A DNA stretch of 64,000 bases from Psychrobacter sp. FME6 (GCF_014861365.1 NZ_RRYW01000005.1:1-64000), one strand, 5' to 3'. Numbered from the stretch's first letter, positions 48,240 to 58,883 are shown. Numbers and translations: made by a program. The notes: generated by a model from the sequence alone, not told the origin.

Positions 48240-49994
48240 ATGACCCAAACTATTGACTTCGATAGCATTCTTAATAATATTCCTAGTATCAATATGGGCG
48301 CTCGCTCGTCAAACGCGCCACTCACCCAAAGCTATGACACAGGCCCTGACGTCCCACTGATTGAAGCAACAATTGGTGATTTTTTTGATGCCATTGTTTT
48401 TAAATATCCTGAGCGTGAAGCGCTGGTCGTCCGTCACCAAAACATCCGTTGGACCTATCGTGAGCTGCAACAGCAAGTTAATCAACTCGCCAGCAGCATG
48501 ATTGAAATGGGGCTTGAGATTGGCGATCGTATCGGTATCTGGTCGCATAACAATGCCGAATGGCTACTCATGCAACTGGCGACCGCAAAGATTGGCATCA
48601 TTCTTGTCAATATCAATCCTGCCTACCGTACTTTTGAATTGCAATATGCGCTGAATAAATTGGGCTGCTCAGCGTTGGTGCTGATGCGTCATTTTAAAAC
48701 CAGTGATTATGCACAATTAATCCGTGAATTATGTCCTGAGATTTATCATAAAGACTATACCCAGCTTGATTTGGTCGAGATTCCAACGATTGAGCGTATC
48801 ATTTGGATTGACGAGCCAGATTCTGATGAAGAATTTCACTTTATGCAGAAGTTTTCTGCATGGATGGCTGAAGGTGATGCCAACGATCCACGAGTGGCGG
48901 AGCGTCAGGCGCAGCTTAAAAATACCGATGCTATCAATGTTCAATTCACTAGCGGTACGACGGGCACGCCAAAAGGCGCAACGTTAAGCCATCGTAATAT
49001 CCTTAATAATGGCTACTTTATCGGTGAGGCGATGAATCTCACTGAAAAAGATAGGCTGTGTATTCCCGTACCGTTATATCATTGCTTTGGTATGGTGCTC
49101 GGTAACTTAGCAATACTGACACATGGCGGTTGTATCGTTTATCCGAACGATGGTTTTGAGCCATTGTCAGTATTAAAAGCAGTCGAAGAAGAAAAGTGTA
49201 CAGGTCTCCATGGCGTGCCAACAATGTTTATCGCCGAACTCGACCATCCTGAATTTAAAAACTTTGATTTATCGACCTTGCGTACTGGCATTATGGCCGG
49301 CTCTAGCTGCCCGATTGAGGTGATGCGCCGCGTCATCGATGAGATGCATATGAAAGAGGTCACCATTGCTTATGGAATGACCGAAACCAGTCCAGTTTCT
49401 TGTCAGACCAATGAACATACGCCTTTAGATAAACAGGTCTCGACCGTAGGACTGGTGCAGCCGGCGCTCGAAGTTAAAGTCGTCGATATCGAGTCTGGCG
49501 AGATTGTAGCGTTAGGTGAAACTGGCGAGCTACTCACACGTGGTTATTCAGTGATGAAAGGCTATTGGGGCAGTCGCTTTAAAACCCGCGAAGCGATTCA
49601 AGATGGCTGGATGCATACGGGTGATTTGGCAACGATGGATGAGGACGGCTATGTCAAAGTCGTCGGTCGTAGTAAAGATATGGTCATCCGCGGCGGTGAA
49701 AATATCTATCCAGTAGAAGTCGAGAACTATCTATACCGTCATCCTAAAATCCGTGACGTGCAAATTGTAGGTATACCAGATAAGCGGTATGGCGAAGTGC
49801 TGGCTGCTTGGATTATTCCTAGAGAAGAGGGCTGCTTGACCGAAGAAGAAGTGCGTCAGTTCTGTAGTGAGCATATTGCCCATTATAAAGTGCCGACCTA
49901 TTATCGTTTCGTCACCGAATACCCGATGACCATCACTGGTAAAATTCAGAAATATAAAATCATTGAGCAGATGAAAGAAGAGTTGGGCTTATAG
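48240..49994 (+). CDS. Acyl-CoA synthetase (AMP-binding), linked to the leucine/isovalerate cluster
   Basis: This 584-residue adenylate-forming enzyme activates a fatty or branched acid to its CoA thioester. The ATP block is [18 protein letters not shown], the adenine-pocket line is [10 protein letters not shown], and the [16 protein letters not shown] and [16 protein letters not shown] motifs carry the ATP-ribose and hinge residues. The catalytic lysine is expected in ITGKIQKYK near the C-terminus. There is no signal peptide. Its position before liuB suggests it feeds isovalerate or similar acids into the pathway. A repeat (50029-50174) separates the two. Confidence 0.92.
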   Translation: MTQTIDFDSILNNIPSINMGARSSNAPLTQSYDTGPDVPLIEATIGDFFDAIVFKYPEREALVVRHQNIRWTYRELQQQVNQLASSMIEMGLEIGDRIGIWSHNNAEWLLMQLATAKIGIILVNINPAYRTFELQYALNKLGCSALVLMRHFKTSDYAQLIRELCPEIYHKDYTQLDLVEIPTIERIIWIDEPDSDEEFHFMQKFSAWMAEGDANDPRVAERQAQLKNTDAINVQFTSGTTGTPKGATLSHRNILNNGYFIGEAMNLTEKDRLCIPVPLYHCFGMVLGNLAILTHGGCIVYPNDGFEPLSVLKAVEEEKCTGLHGVPTMFIAELDHPEFKNFDLSTLRTGIMAGSSCPIEVMRRVIDEMHMKEVTIAYGMTETSPVSCQTNEHTPLDKQVSTVGLVQPALEVKVVDIESGEIVALGETGELLTRGYSVMKGYWGSRFKTREAIQDGWMHTGDLATMDEDGYVKVVGRSKDMVIRGGENIYPVEVENYLYRHPKIRDVQIVGIPDKRYGEVLAAWIIPREEGCLTEEEVRQFCSEHIAHYKVPTYYRFVTEYPMTITGKIQKYKIIEQMKEELGL

Positions 49995-50028
49995 TTAATT
50001 TAACTATTATGTCTAGTTTATTAAAAGT

Positions 50029-50174
50029 TATAGTTGATACCAAATGAAATAAATACGTTATGTTATGACGCGAGATTCGTATGGATTTTTCTGGCTTGCT
50101 GTGCCTACGCCGACAGAGGCTGCAAAAAATTCACCCAAATCTCGCTGTATCGATTGTAAATCGAAATGACTATA
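50029..50174. repeat. MITE-like repeat, copy I (inside the liu cluster)
   Basis: The 146-bp element starts TATAGTTGATACCAAATG and ends AAATGACTATA. The core is TTCTGGCTTGCTGTGCCTAC then GCCGACAGAGGC. It lies between the acyl-CoA synthetase and liuB genes. Confidence 0.8.
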
Positions 50175-50263
50175 CGAACACGAGTAAATAATAAAATAAC
50201 CAGTAGTTAGAATAATTCGCATAACAAGCTACTCGCATTTACGCATCAAAGAAAAGGGATATC

Positions 50264-51874
50264 ATGAGCGCTATTATAACCAGTAAATTGAGTCCAAACG
50301 CCGCTGAATTTCAGCAAAACAGTGCCGCTATGCAAGAAGTGGTTGATGACTTATATGGTCACTTGCGTAAAGTTGCCCAAGGTGGCTCCGAGCGTGCGAG
50401 AGCCAAGCATTTAGCGCGAGGCAAACTCTTACCTCGCGAGCGTGTCGAGCGTTTGCTGGATGTTGGTACATCATTTTTAGAAGTGGCGCCAATGGCAGCG
50501 CATGACATGTATGGTGAAGATATTCCAGCGGCTGGCGTGATTGCTGGTATCGGCCGCATTAACGGCACCGAGTGTATGATTGTCTGTAATGACGCCACCG
50601 TTAAGGGCGGTACTTACTTTCCCATGACGGTCAAGAAACATTTACGTGCGCAGGAAATTGCCCAAGAAAATCATTTGCCGTGTGTTTACTTGGTTGATTC
50701 TGGTGGTGCAAACTTGCCCAATCAAGATGAGGTATTCCCAGATAAAGAGCATTTCGGGCGTATCTTCTTTAATCAAGCCAATCTTAGTGCCGCTGGTATT
50801 CCACAAATCGCCGTGGTAATGGGTAGCTGTACGGCAGGCGGCGCTTATGTACCAGCGATGAGTGATGAGTCTATTATTGTCAAAGACCAAGGAACCATCT
50901 TTTTGGGTGGTCCGCCATTGGTAAAAGCCGCAACCGGCGAAGAAGTTACAGCAGAAGATTTGGGAGGCGGTGATGTCCATACCCGTCTGTCAGGCGTGGT
51001 TGATCATTTGGCGCAAAACGATACGCATGCATTATCAATCGCCCGTAATATCGTCAGTCATTTAAATCGTCCTGCTAAGCACATTCCGAATCAAATCGAG
51101 CCGCTTCCACCACGTTATGATGCCAAAGAATTATACGGAATTATTCCAACCGATAAACGTAAGCCGTTCGATATTAAAGAAATCATTGCTCGTATCGTCG
51201 ATGACAGCGCCTTTGATGAGTTTAAAGCGCGTTTTGGCACCACGCTGGTTTGTGGATTCGCCCATATCGAAGGCATGCCAGTGGGGATTATTGCCAATAA
51301 CGGTATTTTATTTAGTGAATCAGCGCAAAAAGGTACGCATTTTATTGAGCTGTGCTGTAAACGCAAAATTCCATTGGTATTCCTACAAAATATCACCGGC
51401 TTTATGGTCGGTCGTAAATATGAAAACGAAGGTATCGCTCGTCATGGCGCCAAGATGGTAATGGCGGTGGCGAATGCTAAAGTGCCAAAATTTACTGTCA
51501 TCGTTGGTGGCTCATTTGGTGCGGGTAACTACGGCATGTGTGGCCGTGCTTATAGTCCGCGCTTCTTATGGATGTGGCCAAGTGCGCGAATTTCTGTGAT
51601 GGGCGGCGAGCAAGCAGCGTCGGTCTTGGCAACGGTCAAGCGTGATAACTTTGACCGTAAAGGCGAAGCGTGGAGCGACGAAGACGAAGCGGCATTTAAA
51701 GCGCCAATACGTGAGATGTACGAAGAGCAAGGTCACCCTTATTATGCCACGGCTCGTTTATGGGATGACGGGGTGATTGATCCTGCTGATACCCGTAATG
51801 TGTTGGCATTAGCGCTTAGTGCGGCTCATAACGCCCCGATTGAAGGGACAAGCTTTGGTGTCTTTAGAATGTAA
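50264..51874 (+). CDS. liuB: Methylcrotonyl-CoA carboxylase carboxyltransferase (beta) subunit
   Basis: This 536-residue carboxyltransferase moves the carboxyl group from biotin to 3-methylcrotonyl-CoA in leucine breakdown. Family blocks are the acyl-CoA pocket [16 protein letters not shown] and [28 protein letters not shown], and in the second half [23 protein letters not shown] and [17 protein letters not shown]. Length fits MccB rather than propionyl-CoA carboxylase. Its alpha partner is the product of 52869-54992. AGGGAT precedes the start. Confidence 0.94.
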   Translation: MSAIITSKLSPNAAEFQQNSAAMQEVVDDLYGHLRKVAQGGSERARAKHLARGKLLPRERVERLLDVGTSFLEVAPMAAHDMYGEDIPAAGVIAGIGRINGTECMIVCNDATVKGGTYFPMTVKKHLRAQEIAQENHLPCVYLVDSGGANLPNQDEVFPDKEHFGRIFFNQANLSAAGIPQIAVVMGSCTAGGAYVPAMSDESIIVKDQGTIFLGGPPLVKAATGEEVTAEDLGGGDVHTRLSGVVDHLAQNDTHALSIARNIVSHLNRPAKHIPNQIEPLPPRYDAKELYGIIPTDKRKPFDIKEIIARIVDDSAFDEFKARFGTTLVCGFAHIEGMPVGIIANNGILFSESAQKGTHFIELCCKRKIPLVFLQNITGFMVGRKYENEGIARHGAKMVMAVANAKVPKFTVIVGGSFGAGNYGMCGRAYSPRFLWMWPSARISVMGGEQAASVLATVKRDNFDRKGEAWSDEDEAAFKAPIREMYEEQGHPYYATARLWDDGVIDPADTRNVLALALSAAHNAPIEGTSFGVFRM

Positions 51875-51909
51875 GAGTTTTAATGTCTGCCCATAATAAG
51901 TTTTTTTCA

Positions 51910-51980
51910 TTATAAGAGGCTGCTGCGACAACTTTTTAAGAAGTACGATTTGTACTCGGTTTTCTTGTATTAATATTATT
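51910..51980. repeat. Possible short repeat related to the second repeat type
   Basis: AAGTACGATTTGTACTCGGTTTTCTTGTATT resembles TACATCTACACTCGGTTGCC at 56020-56040 and the cassette repeat's ACTTGCACTCGTTTTCCTTG. Only the core is seen here; ends are not defined. Confidence 0.35.
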
Positions 51981-52031
51981 ATGGATTGATCCAGAGTTTT
52001 TTAAGTATTTACATAAAATATAGAGAAAGTT

Positions 52032-52838
52032 ATGCAACAAAATCTGAATAACTATAAAAGTCTATTGGTTAATATTGAGCAGCATGTGGCGACGGTAATC
52101 TTAAATCGCCCTGAGATACGTAATGCCTTTAACGATGAGATGATTGCTGAGTTGACCGATACTTTCAAGGCGCTTGGCGCTAATGACGACGTACGCGTTA
52201 TAGTCTTAGCCGCTACTGGGAAAGCGTTTTGCGCAGGTGCGGATCTTAATTGGATGCGGGCCATGGCAGACTATAGCTATGAAGAAAACCTAGCAGATGC
52301 GGATAAGTTAGCACAAATGCTGAAGACTATTTATGAATGTCCGAAACCGACGGTTGCTGCTATCCAAGGGGATGTGTATGCAGGCGGTATGGGTTTGGTT
52401 GCCGTTTGCGATGTAGCCATTGCTGTCAAAACAGCCAATTTCTGTTTAAGTGAAGTCCGTTTAGGATTAGCGCCTGCCACTATCAGCCCTTATGTGATAC
52501 GCGCATTGGGCGCACGAGCATCGCAGCGTTACTTCCTCAGCGCTGAAGTTTTTGATGCCAAAAAAGCGCGTCAGCTCGGCTTTGTGCATGAGCGCGTCAG
52601 CGAAGAGTCGCTTGATGGTGCGGTTGCAGCATTCTGCGCTAAAGTGGTCAAAAACAGCCCTGACGCGGTCAAAACCTGCAAGCGTTTATTACATGACGTC
52701 GCAGGTGCAGATATTACCGATGAATTAATCGCTGATACGGTTAAAGGTATCGCCGATATCCGCTCGTCAGAGCAAGGAAAAGAAGGTGTGCAAGCATTTT
52801 TGCAAAAGCGTAAGCCTGATTGGCTGATAGCTGATTAA
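52032..52838 (+). CDS. liuC: 3-Methylglutaconyl-CoA hydratase (enoyl-CoA hydratase family)
   Basis: This 268-residue crotonase-fold enzyme is predicted to hydrate 3-methylglutaconyl-CoA to HMG-CoA. The oxyanion loop is KAFCAGADLNWMRAM, and the second loop VYAGGMGLVAVCDVAIA holds the usual acidic side chain region of the family. The LSEVRLGLAPATISPYV block is typical for LiuC-type hydratases. Its order between the two carboxylase subunit genes supports this substrate. The gene ends 30 bp before liuD. Confidence 0.9.
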   Translation: MQQNLNNYKSLLVNIEQHVATVILNRPEIRNAFNDEMIAELTDTFKALGANDDVRVIVLAATGKAFCAGADLNWMRAMADYSYEENLADADKLAQMLKTIYECPKPTVAAIQGDVYAGGMGLVAVCDVAIAVKTANFCLSEVRLGLAPATISPYVIRALGARASQRYFLSAEVFDAKKARQLGFVHERVSEESLDGAVAAFCAKVVKNSPDAVKTCKRLLHDVAGADITDELIADTVKGIADIRSSEQGKEGVQAFLQKRKPDWLIAD

Positions 52839-52868
52839 TAATAAAAATCACAAGAGACAGGGATCGTT

Positions 52869-54992
52869 ATGTTTTCTAAAATTCTAATCGCCAACCGTGG
52901 TGAAATTGCCTGCCGTGTTGCTGCGACTGCCAAGCGTCTAGGTGTGAGTACCGTCGCTGTTTACTCTGATGCTGATCGTGAGGCTAAGCATGTCGCGGTC
53001 TGTGATGAAGCGATTTACTTGGGTGGCTCTGCGCCAAAAGACAGCTATCTTAAAGGCGATGCTATCATAGCGATTGCCCTCGATGTTGGCGCACAAGCGA
53101 TTCACCCAGGTTATGGGTTTTTGAGTGAAAATGCAGATTTTGCGCAGGCTTGTCAAGATGCAGGATTGGTTTTTATCGGTCCATCAGCAGACGCTATTCG
53201 CGCCATGGGCGGTAAGTCGGAGTCTAAACGCTTGATGGAAGCGGCTGGCGTACCGCTGATACCCGGTTATCACGGCGACAATCAAGATGCGGATTTTTTG
53301 AAGCAGCAAGCTGATAGTATTGGCTATCCGGTATTGATTAAAGCCAGTGCCGGTGGCGGCGGTAAGGGCATGCGTATCGTCGAGCAGTCTAGCGAGTTTA
53401 TTGAGTTACTAGAATCCTGTCGCCGTGAAGCCATTACCAGCTTTGGTAATGATCAGGTGTTGGTCGAAAAATATGCCCTAAAACCACGTCACATCGAAAT
53501 CCAAGTATTCGGTGATACGCATGGCAATTATGTGCATCTGTTTGAGCGCGATTGCTCAGTACAGCGTCGCCACCAAAAGGTACTAGAAGAAGCCCCCGCA
53601 CCCGGTGTCGATGCAGCTATGCGTGAGGCGATGGGAACAGCGGCGATTGAAGCGGCGCGTGCCGTTGATTATGTAGGCGCTGGCACAGTTGAGTTTATTG
53701 TTGAACAACGCGAAGACTCGATGAACTTTTATTTTATGGAAATGAATACTCGTCTACAAGTTGAGCATCCCGTTAGTGAAGCCATTTCGGGTGTGGATTT
53801 GGTTGAATGGCAGCTATTAGTCGCAGCAGGTCAGCCGTTACCTAAAAAACAAGCAGACTTGGCTATTAATGGTCATGCGATTGAAGCACGTATTTGTGCT
53901 GAAAATCCTGACAATGGGTTTCTACCAGCGACGGGTACTTTATTTACCTATCAAAAGCCCGAGCATAGCACTTTTGTTATTAATAAAAACAGCGCAGATG
54001 TGCGTATCGACGATGGCGTCCGCGAAGGTGATGTCATCAGCCCGTTCTATGACTCTATGATTGCCAAGCTTATCGTCCATGCACCCACTCGTGAGCAAGC
54101 ATTGGCCAAACTTGATCGTGCACTGGCACAAACGCGCATCGTCGGTCTGCCAAATAACGTGGCATTTTTACGTTATATTATAAATACCGAATCATTTAGC
54201 CAAGCCAATCTTGATACGGCGCTGATAGAACGTGAGCGTGATGAGTTGTTTGATCAGCATCCGCTTGCGCTATCGACGCTTGCAGTGACGGCTATTACCC
54301 AGCAGCTTGCCAGTGAAGCGGCAGCGCAAACAGCGAAAAGTACAGGTGCAGACCCATTTAGTAAACCGATAGGCTTTCGTGCCTTTAGCGATTATACGCG
54401 CTCGTTTAGCTTGGTTTATGATGAGAAGTCTTATAACGCTCGTATTAGTAATTGGCACAATGCTAATTGCTCAGACAGCAAAAAAGGCAGCGATAGCCTC
54501 AGTAGCTTTGCGCTGGTCATTGAAAAAGAAATCGCCAATACTGAAGAGAATAGCAATATTAATATAGCCGCCCAGACAGAAATGGTCTATGAAGGTCAAG
54601 TTAGCTATAACAGTATTGACGCGTATAATCATACGTTATGGTTGGAGGGCGCACGGGTCAATGTTCAAAGTTGGACAAATAAAGAAACCGTTTATGTCTT
54701 TACCGATAATGGACGAGATGAAATTACACTGGTCGATATCATGGCGCACGTCGGCGAAGATAGCGCTGCGGTTGGTAGTTTGAAATCACCGATGCCGGGT
54801 CAGGTAGTGGCATTTAAAGTAGCCGTTGGCGACACGGTCAAAGAAGGCGAGCCATTAGCTGTCATTGAAGCGATGAAAATTGAGCATACTATTACAGCAC
54901 CAACCGATGGCGTGGTGGCAGAGTTATTATTTGCGGCGGGCGACTCGGTTGCTGATGGTGATGAGCTGTTGCGTATCGATACGGAAAGCTGA
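52869..54992 (+). CDS. liuD: Methylcrotonyl-CoA carboxylase biotin-containing alpha subunit
   Basis: This 707-residue subunit carries biotin carboxylase, then a biotin carrier domain. Biotin carboxylase blocks are ILIANRGEIACRVAATAKRLG (start), the ATP-grasp glycine loop KASAGGGGKGMRIV and the EMNTRLQVEHPVSE strand. The carrier domain near the C-terminus holds the biotin-attachment Lys670 in EAMKIEH. The middle region is less conserved, as in MccA. BirA (58884-59861) is the expected enzyme that adds biotin. AGGGAT precedes the start. Confidence 0.94.
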   Translation: MFSKILIANRGEIACRVAATAKRLGVSTVAVYSDADREAKHVAVCDEAIYLGGSAPKDSYLKGDAIIAIALDVGAQAIHPGYGFLSENADFAQACQDAGLVFIGPSADAIRAMGGKSESKRLMEAAGVPLIPGYHGDNQDADFLKQQADSIGYPVLIKASAGGGGKGMRIVEQSSEFIELLESCRREAITSFGNDQVLVEKYALKPRHIEIQVFGDTHGNYVHLFERDCSVQRRHQKVLEEAPAPGVDAAMREAMGTAAIEAARAVDYVGAGTVEFIVEQREDSMNFYFMEMNTRLQVEHPVSEAISGVDLVEWQLLVAAGQPLPKKQADLAINGHAIEARICAENPDNGFLPATGTLFTYQKPEHSTFVINKNSADVRIDDGVREGDVISPFYDSMIAKLIVHAPTREQALAKLDRALAQTRIVGLPNNVAFLRYIINTESFSQANLDTALIERERDELFDQHPLALSTLAVTAITQQLASEAAAQTAKSTGADPFSKPIGFRAFSDYTRSFSLVYDEKSYNARISNWHNANCSDSKKGSDSLSSFALVIEKEIANTEENSNINIAAQTEMVYEGQVSYNSIDAYNHTLWLEGARVNVQSWTNKETVYVFTDNGRDEITLVDIMAHVGEDSAAVGSLKSPMPGQVVAFKVAVGDTVKEGEPLAVIEAMKIEHTITAPTDGVVAELLFAAGDSVADGDELLRIDTES

Positions 54993-55043
54993 TAGCGGAC
55001 AGACGAGTAATAACAAGGTGAATAAGTAAAAAGGATGATTAGC

Positions 55044-55964
55044 ATGAGTATATCGTATCCAAAGCACGTCACCATCGTCGATGTCAGTCCACGCGATGGC
55101 TTACAAAACGAGTCAATGACGGTGCCGACGGCAGTAAAGCAAGCACTTATCGATGATTTAATTGCAGCAGGTATAAAGAAACTTGAAGCCACCAGTTTTG
55201 TCTCGCCAAAATGGGTACCGCAGATGGGTGATAATAGTGCGCTGCTCGAAGCACTTGCACCGACACGTCACTCGGACGTTTGTTACTCGGTACTCGTACC
55301 GAATATGCGCGGTTTTGAGAATGCTATTTTGCATCGCCCTGATGAAATCGTCATCTTTGGCTCAGCCAGTGAGACCTTTAGCCAAAAGAACATCAATTGC
55401 AGTATTGATGAAAGCATTGAGCGTTTCGCGCCCGTTGCCGCTGCAGCAAAAGCGCAAGGCATCAAGGTGCGCGGCGTTATCTCTTGCACCGTCGGCTGCC
55501 CTTATGAAGGTGAGATTGACCCAAGCCAAGTGGCGTATGTGACTAAAAAATTAGTTGAGATTGGCGCTGAGCAAATCGGTATTGCGGATACGATTGGTGT
55601 TGGCACGCCGCTGAAAGTACAGCGTGCGCTACAAGCTGCATTGGAGTACGCTGATATTGCCATGCTATCTGGGCATTTTCATGACACTTACGGTCAAGCA
55701 CTAAGTAATACTTTAGCCGCCTTACAAATGGGCGTCAGCGAATTTGATACCTCAGTCGCTGGACTTGGCGGCTGCCCATATGCCAAAGGTGCAACGGGTA
55801 ATGTCGCCACCGAAGACGTGGTCTACATGCTGCATGGTATGGGTATCAATACTGGTATCGATTTAGAGAAATTAGTAGTGGCAGGCGAGCGCATCAGTGA
55901 GTTTTTAGGGCGAGTTAACGGCTCAAACGTGGCACGAGCATTGATTAATAAACGTCAGTCTTAA
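55044..55964 (+). CDS. liuE: Hydroxymethylglutaryl-CoA lyase
   Basis: The product is 306 residues from the chosen start. It splits HMG-CoA to acetyl-CoA and acetoacetate, the last step of leucine breakdown. Family blocks are VSPRDGLQNES (start, metal-binding Asp), the GVISCTVGCPYEGEIDP loop, HFHDTYGQALSN metal ligands, and the signature GLGGCPYAKGATGN with the catalytic cysteine. The start at 55044 was preferred to the ATG at 55035 because AAGGA sits eight bases before it. It is 51 bp from liuD. Confidence 0.94.
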   Translation: MSISYPKHVTIVDVSPRDGLQNESMTVPTAVKQALIDDLIAAGIKKLEATSFVSPKWVPQMGDNSALLEALAPTRHSDVCYSVLVPNMRGFENAILHRPDEIVIFGSASETFSQKNINCSIDESIERFAPVAAAAKAQGIKVRGVISCTVGCPYEGEIDPSQVAYVTKKLVEIGAEQIGIADTIGVGTPLKVQRALQAALEYADIAMLSGHFHDTYGQALSNTLAALQMGVSEFDTSVAGLGGCPYAKGATGNVATEDVVYMLHGMGINTGIDLEKLVVAGERISEFLGRVNGSNVARALINKRQS

Positions 55965-55968
55965 CCAA

Positions 55969-56074
55969 TATAGTCAATCCACTATAAAAGTGTTACCGCG
56001 TTAACCTCGCTTGAGGTATTAAATATACATCTACACTCGGTTGCCTTGTACCACTTTCAAATTGAATTGACTAT
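55969..56074. repeat. Second-type repeat with TATAGT ends
   Basis: It starts TATAGTCAATCCACTATAAA and ends ATTGAATTGACTATG. The outer arms are imperfect complements, but the core (ACATCTACACTCGGTTGCCT then TGTACC) differs from the main type and resembles the cassette repeat and the stretch at 51940. It stands 5 bp after the liuE stop. Confidence 0.6.
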
Positions 56075-56160
56075 GGCATCAAAACCAGTATAGAAAATAT
56101 AGTGGCTTTAAAAAACAGATTAAAATTCAAATTTAAAACATTAAAATACAAGGAATGGTT

Positions 56161-57348
56161 ATGAGTTTACCTGGATTGAATTTTCAGCTTGGCGAAGATA
56201 TCGACGCCTTACGCGATGTGGTACAACAGTTTGCTGCAAAAGAAATCACCCCGCGTGCTGCCGAGATAGACAGTAGTGATGAGTTCCCCATGGATTTATG
56301 GCAAAAAATGGGCGATCTTGGTCTACATGGCATTACTGTTCCTGAAGAATATGGCGGTTCTGATATGGGCTATGTCGCGCATATGGTGGCGATGGAAGAG
56401 ATTAGCCGTGCGTCTGCATCAGTGGCGCTGAGCTATGGTGCGCATTCAAATCTATGTATCAATCAGCTCAAACGTAATGGTAGCGAAGCACAAAAACAAA
56501 AGTATCTGCCAAAACTTATCAGCGGCGAGTTCATCGGTGCTTTAGCAATGAGCGAAACGGGCGCTGGCTCAGATGTCGTTAGTATGAAACTGAAAGCAGA
56601 AGAAAAAGACGGTAGCTATATTTTAAATGGTAGCAAAATGTGGATTACCAATGGTCCTGATGCCGACGTGATGGTGGTTTATGCCAAGACCAATCCAGAG
56701 CTCGGTGCTAAAGGCATGACCGCTTTTATCGTTGAAAAAGGCATGGAAGGTTTTGGCACCGCGCAAAAGCTCGACAAGCTCGGCATGCGCGGTAGTCATA
56801 CCGGTGAGATGACCTTTAACAATGTCAAAATTCCCCGTGAAAATATCTTGGGCAATTTAAACGAAGGCGTTAAAGTCTTGATGAGCGGTCTCGATTACGA
56901 GCGTGCGGTATTGGCTGCAGGTCCTATCGGCATCATGCAAGCAGTAATGGATAACGTCGTGCCCTACATTCATGATCGTAAGCAGTTTGGACAAGCGATT
57001 GGCGAATTCCAGCTCATTCAAGGTAAAGTCGCAGACATGTATACTATCTTGCAAGCGGGTCGCAGCTTCTTATATACCGTTGGCAAAAACCTCGATATGC
57101 TAGACAAACGTGGTGCCGGTCATAGCCGAGAAGTACGTAAAGATTGTGCCAGTGTGATTTTATGGTGTGCCGAAAAAGCCACTTGGATGGCAGGCGAGGG
57201 CATCCAAATATTTGGTGGTAATGGCTATACCAACGAGTATCCGCTTGGTCGTTACTGGCGCGATGCCAAGCTATATGAGATTGGCGCGGGTACCAGTGAG
57301 ATTCGCCGTATGTTGGTCGGTCGTGAGTTATTTAACGAGACTAAGTAG
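56161..57348 (+). CDS. liuA: Isovaleryl-CoA dehydrogenase
   Basis: The product is 395 residues from the chosen start. It is an FAD-dependent acyl-CoA dehydrogenase that oxidises isovaleryl-CoA to 3-methylcrotonyl-CoA. The blocks [19 protein letters not shown] and [19 protein letters not shown] are family marks; Glu247 in the second is the expected catalytic base position of isovaleryl-type enzymes. [20 protein letters not shown] follows near the C-terminus. The start at 56161 follows AAGGA by six bases. It closes the cluster, after the second-type repeat. No regulator gene is adjacent. Confidence 0.93.
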   Translation: MSLPGLNFQLGEDIDALRDVVQQFAAKEITPRAAEIDSSDEFPMDLWQKMGDLGLHGITVPEEYGGSDMGYVAHMVAMEEISRASASVALSYGAHSNLCINQLKRNGSEAQKQKYLPKLISGEFIGALAMSETGAGSDVVSMKLKAEEKDGSYILNGSKMWITNGPDADVMVVYAKTNPELGAKGMTAFIVEKGMEGFGTAQKLDKLGMRGSHTGEMTFNNVKIPRENILGNLNEGVKVLMSGLDYERAVLAAGPIGIMQAVMDNVVPYIHDRKQFGQAIGEFQLIQGKVADMYTILQAGRSFLYTVGKNLDMLDKRGAGHSREVRKDCASVILWCAEKATWMAGEGIQIFGGNGYTNEYPLGRYWRDAKLYEIGAGTSEIRRMLVGRELFNETK

Positions 57349-57467
57349 ATATCTTTGGGTTAATAGTAAACTTTTATCCAAAATATCTGCTCTAAAATCT
57401 AAAAATGTGCTACGTTATGTATCCAATAGCGTGGCACATTTTAATGATTTGGATAAAAGACTTTTAT

Positions 57468-57971
57468 ATGATCAGTAAATTACACATTAAGCCAGTTTTT
57501 AATACAGCCTTTCACTTGTTAACCAATATAAAAGCTATCAGTACTTATAGTTTGTTAACTAGCCTACTTGCACTGTTTGCATTGACAGTAAGTATGACGC
57601 CAGCGCAGGCAGAGTTAGTTGATTTATCTGATTCAGAAAAAGTGATTCAGTTTTCTAGTCGAGACGCAAATTGGTTACAGCCGCCAAAATTTTCTTTTAA
57701 TAAACGATCAGTCAGATGCTTAGATGAGGAAACTGGGGAACCTGTTAAGATTAGGAGGGAACAGAAGTTCGAAGTAACATTGGGGTTTCAGGTTGATAAG
57801 CAAGGTGAAATAACCAAAATATATGTCGAAAAAAGTAGTGGTAATAAGTGTTTTGATAGAAGGGCTGCTAGACAGGTTCAGACAGGACGTTTGATGCCAT
57901 TTCTGTTGAAAGGGAAAGCAGTAAAAGGAAGGGCTAGTTTACCCATTACATTTAAATATCGAGCACACTAA
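57468..57971 (+). CDS. Secreted TonB C-terminal-like protein
   Basis: The product is 167 residues from the chosen start. A signal peptide (hydrophobic stretch LLTSLLALFALTVSM, cleavage near PAQA-E) is followed by a small domain with EVTLGFQVDKQGEITKIYVEKSSG and SLPITFKYRAH at the end, a pattern typical of TonB C-terminal domains. It has two cysteines (KRSVRCLDEE and GNKCFDRRA) that could pair in the periplasm. It lacks the TonB proline-rich spacer, so it is not an energy transducer of the usual type. Function unknown. A terminator follows. Confidence 0.7.
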   Translation: MISKLHIKPVFNTAFHLLTNIKAISTYSLLTSLLALFALTVSMTPAQAELVDLSDSEKVIQFSSRDANWLQPPKFSFNKRSVRCLDEETGEPVKIRREQKFEVTLGFQVDKQGEITKIYVEKSSGNKCFDRRAARQVQTGRLMPFLLKGKAVKGRASLPITFKYRAH

Positions 57972-58008
57972 TTGGTGATAAGAGTTTTCTTTATAGTTTG
58001 CTCAAACC

Positions 58009-58044
58009 AAAAAAAGCAGGGCGCTTAAAACGTCCTGCTTTTTT
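58009..58044. terminator. Bidirectional terminator between the TonB-C-like gene and coaX
   Basis: AAAAAAGCAGG(GCG) pairs with (CGT)CCTGCTTTTTT around a short AT loop. It lies between convergent genes. Confidence 0.85.
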
Positions 58045-58072
58045 ATTGTTATTTGGTAAACATTCCAAACTA

Positions 58073-58801
58073 TTATGACTGTTTTTCATGGTCAAAATAG
58101 CGTGCCAAACCATTTAATAATAAATCATCGCGAAGGCGGACTGGACGGTTGACGTGTTGGGCAATAATGGCAGCGTCACCACCGGTCATGATAATCTCAA
58201 AGTTAGGATGGCGCGTGCTAACCTCATTTATAGCCCCAACGATGGACAGCATAATTCCGCGATGTACCGCATCTTTGGTGGTAGTTCCTTGAGCGACACT
58301 ATCAAAGGTGCCATTAGAGATGGTAATTTGCTTGGTACCAGAAAATAGCGACTCGCGTTGTAGATAGATGCTAGGGAAAATATAACCGCCCAAATGCTCA
58401 GCATGATCTATCAAATCAATCGTTACCGCTGTACCGCAGCCAATCACACACTGGCGTTTGGTCTTATCTACGGCGCCAAGCATTTGTAGCCAGCGATCAC
58501 AGCCAAGTTGTTCATCATTATAAGCGCTCTTCATCAAGGCGTGCTTGGCATCGACATGGACAAACTCAAACGGAATATCAAGGCGACTGAGCGTCTCTGA
58601 AACTTTTATGTTGAGGTCGTCGCCGAGTACCGACGAGATCCCGATAAAATGAGGCGCATAACGCTCAAAGCGATCGGTCAGACCCATTAATAATTCAGCA
58701 GGCGCTTGCAAATGTTGCTTGGCATCATGCGAGACTATCTGTCCGATATCATCGGTTAGCCAGTATTTAAGGCGGGTGTTTCCAAGATCAAGCCAGAGCA
58801 T
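58073..58801 (-). CDS. coaX: Type III pantothenate kinase
   Basis: The product is 242 residues from the chosen start. It phosphorylates pantothenate, the first step to coenzyme A. The ASKHA fold is visible: LWLDLGNTRLKYWL at the start (phosphate loop), QLGCDRWLQMLGAVDK in the substrate region, GCGTAVTIDLID and a late ITGGDA block. AAGGA lies five bases before the ATG at 58801, and an upstream ATG at 58834 would only add an unsupported extension. The birA gene lies 83 bp upstream on the same strand, an arrangement seen in several bacteria. Confidence 0.92.
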   Translation of the reverse strand: MLWLDLGNTRLKYWLTDDIGQIVSHDAKQHLQAPAELLMGLTDRFERYAPHFIGISSVLGDDLNIKVSETLSRLDIPFEFVHVDAKHALMKSAYNDEQLGCDRWLQMLGAVDKTKRQCVIGCGTAVTIDLIDHAEHLGGYIFPSIYLQRESLFSGTKQITISNGTFDSVAQGTTTKDAVHRGIMLSIVGAINEVSTRHPNFEIIMTGGDAAIIAQHVNRPVRLRDDLLLNGLARYFDHEKQS

Positions 58802-58883
58802 AAATATCCTTATATAGAGTGACGTGATTTTCAACCATTAAGCTGATATTTGGTTCACTTTTAGTGCTCGTTAGGTAAGCGGT

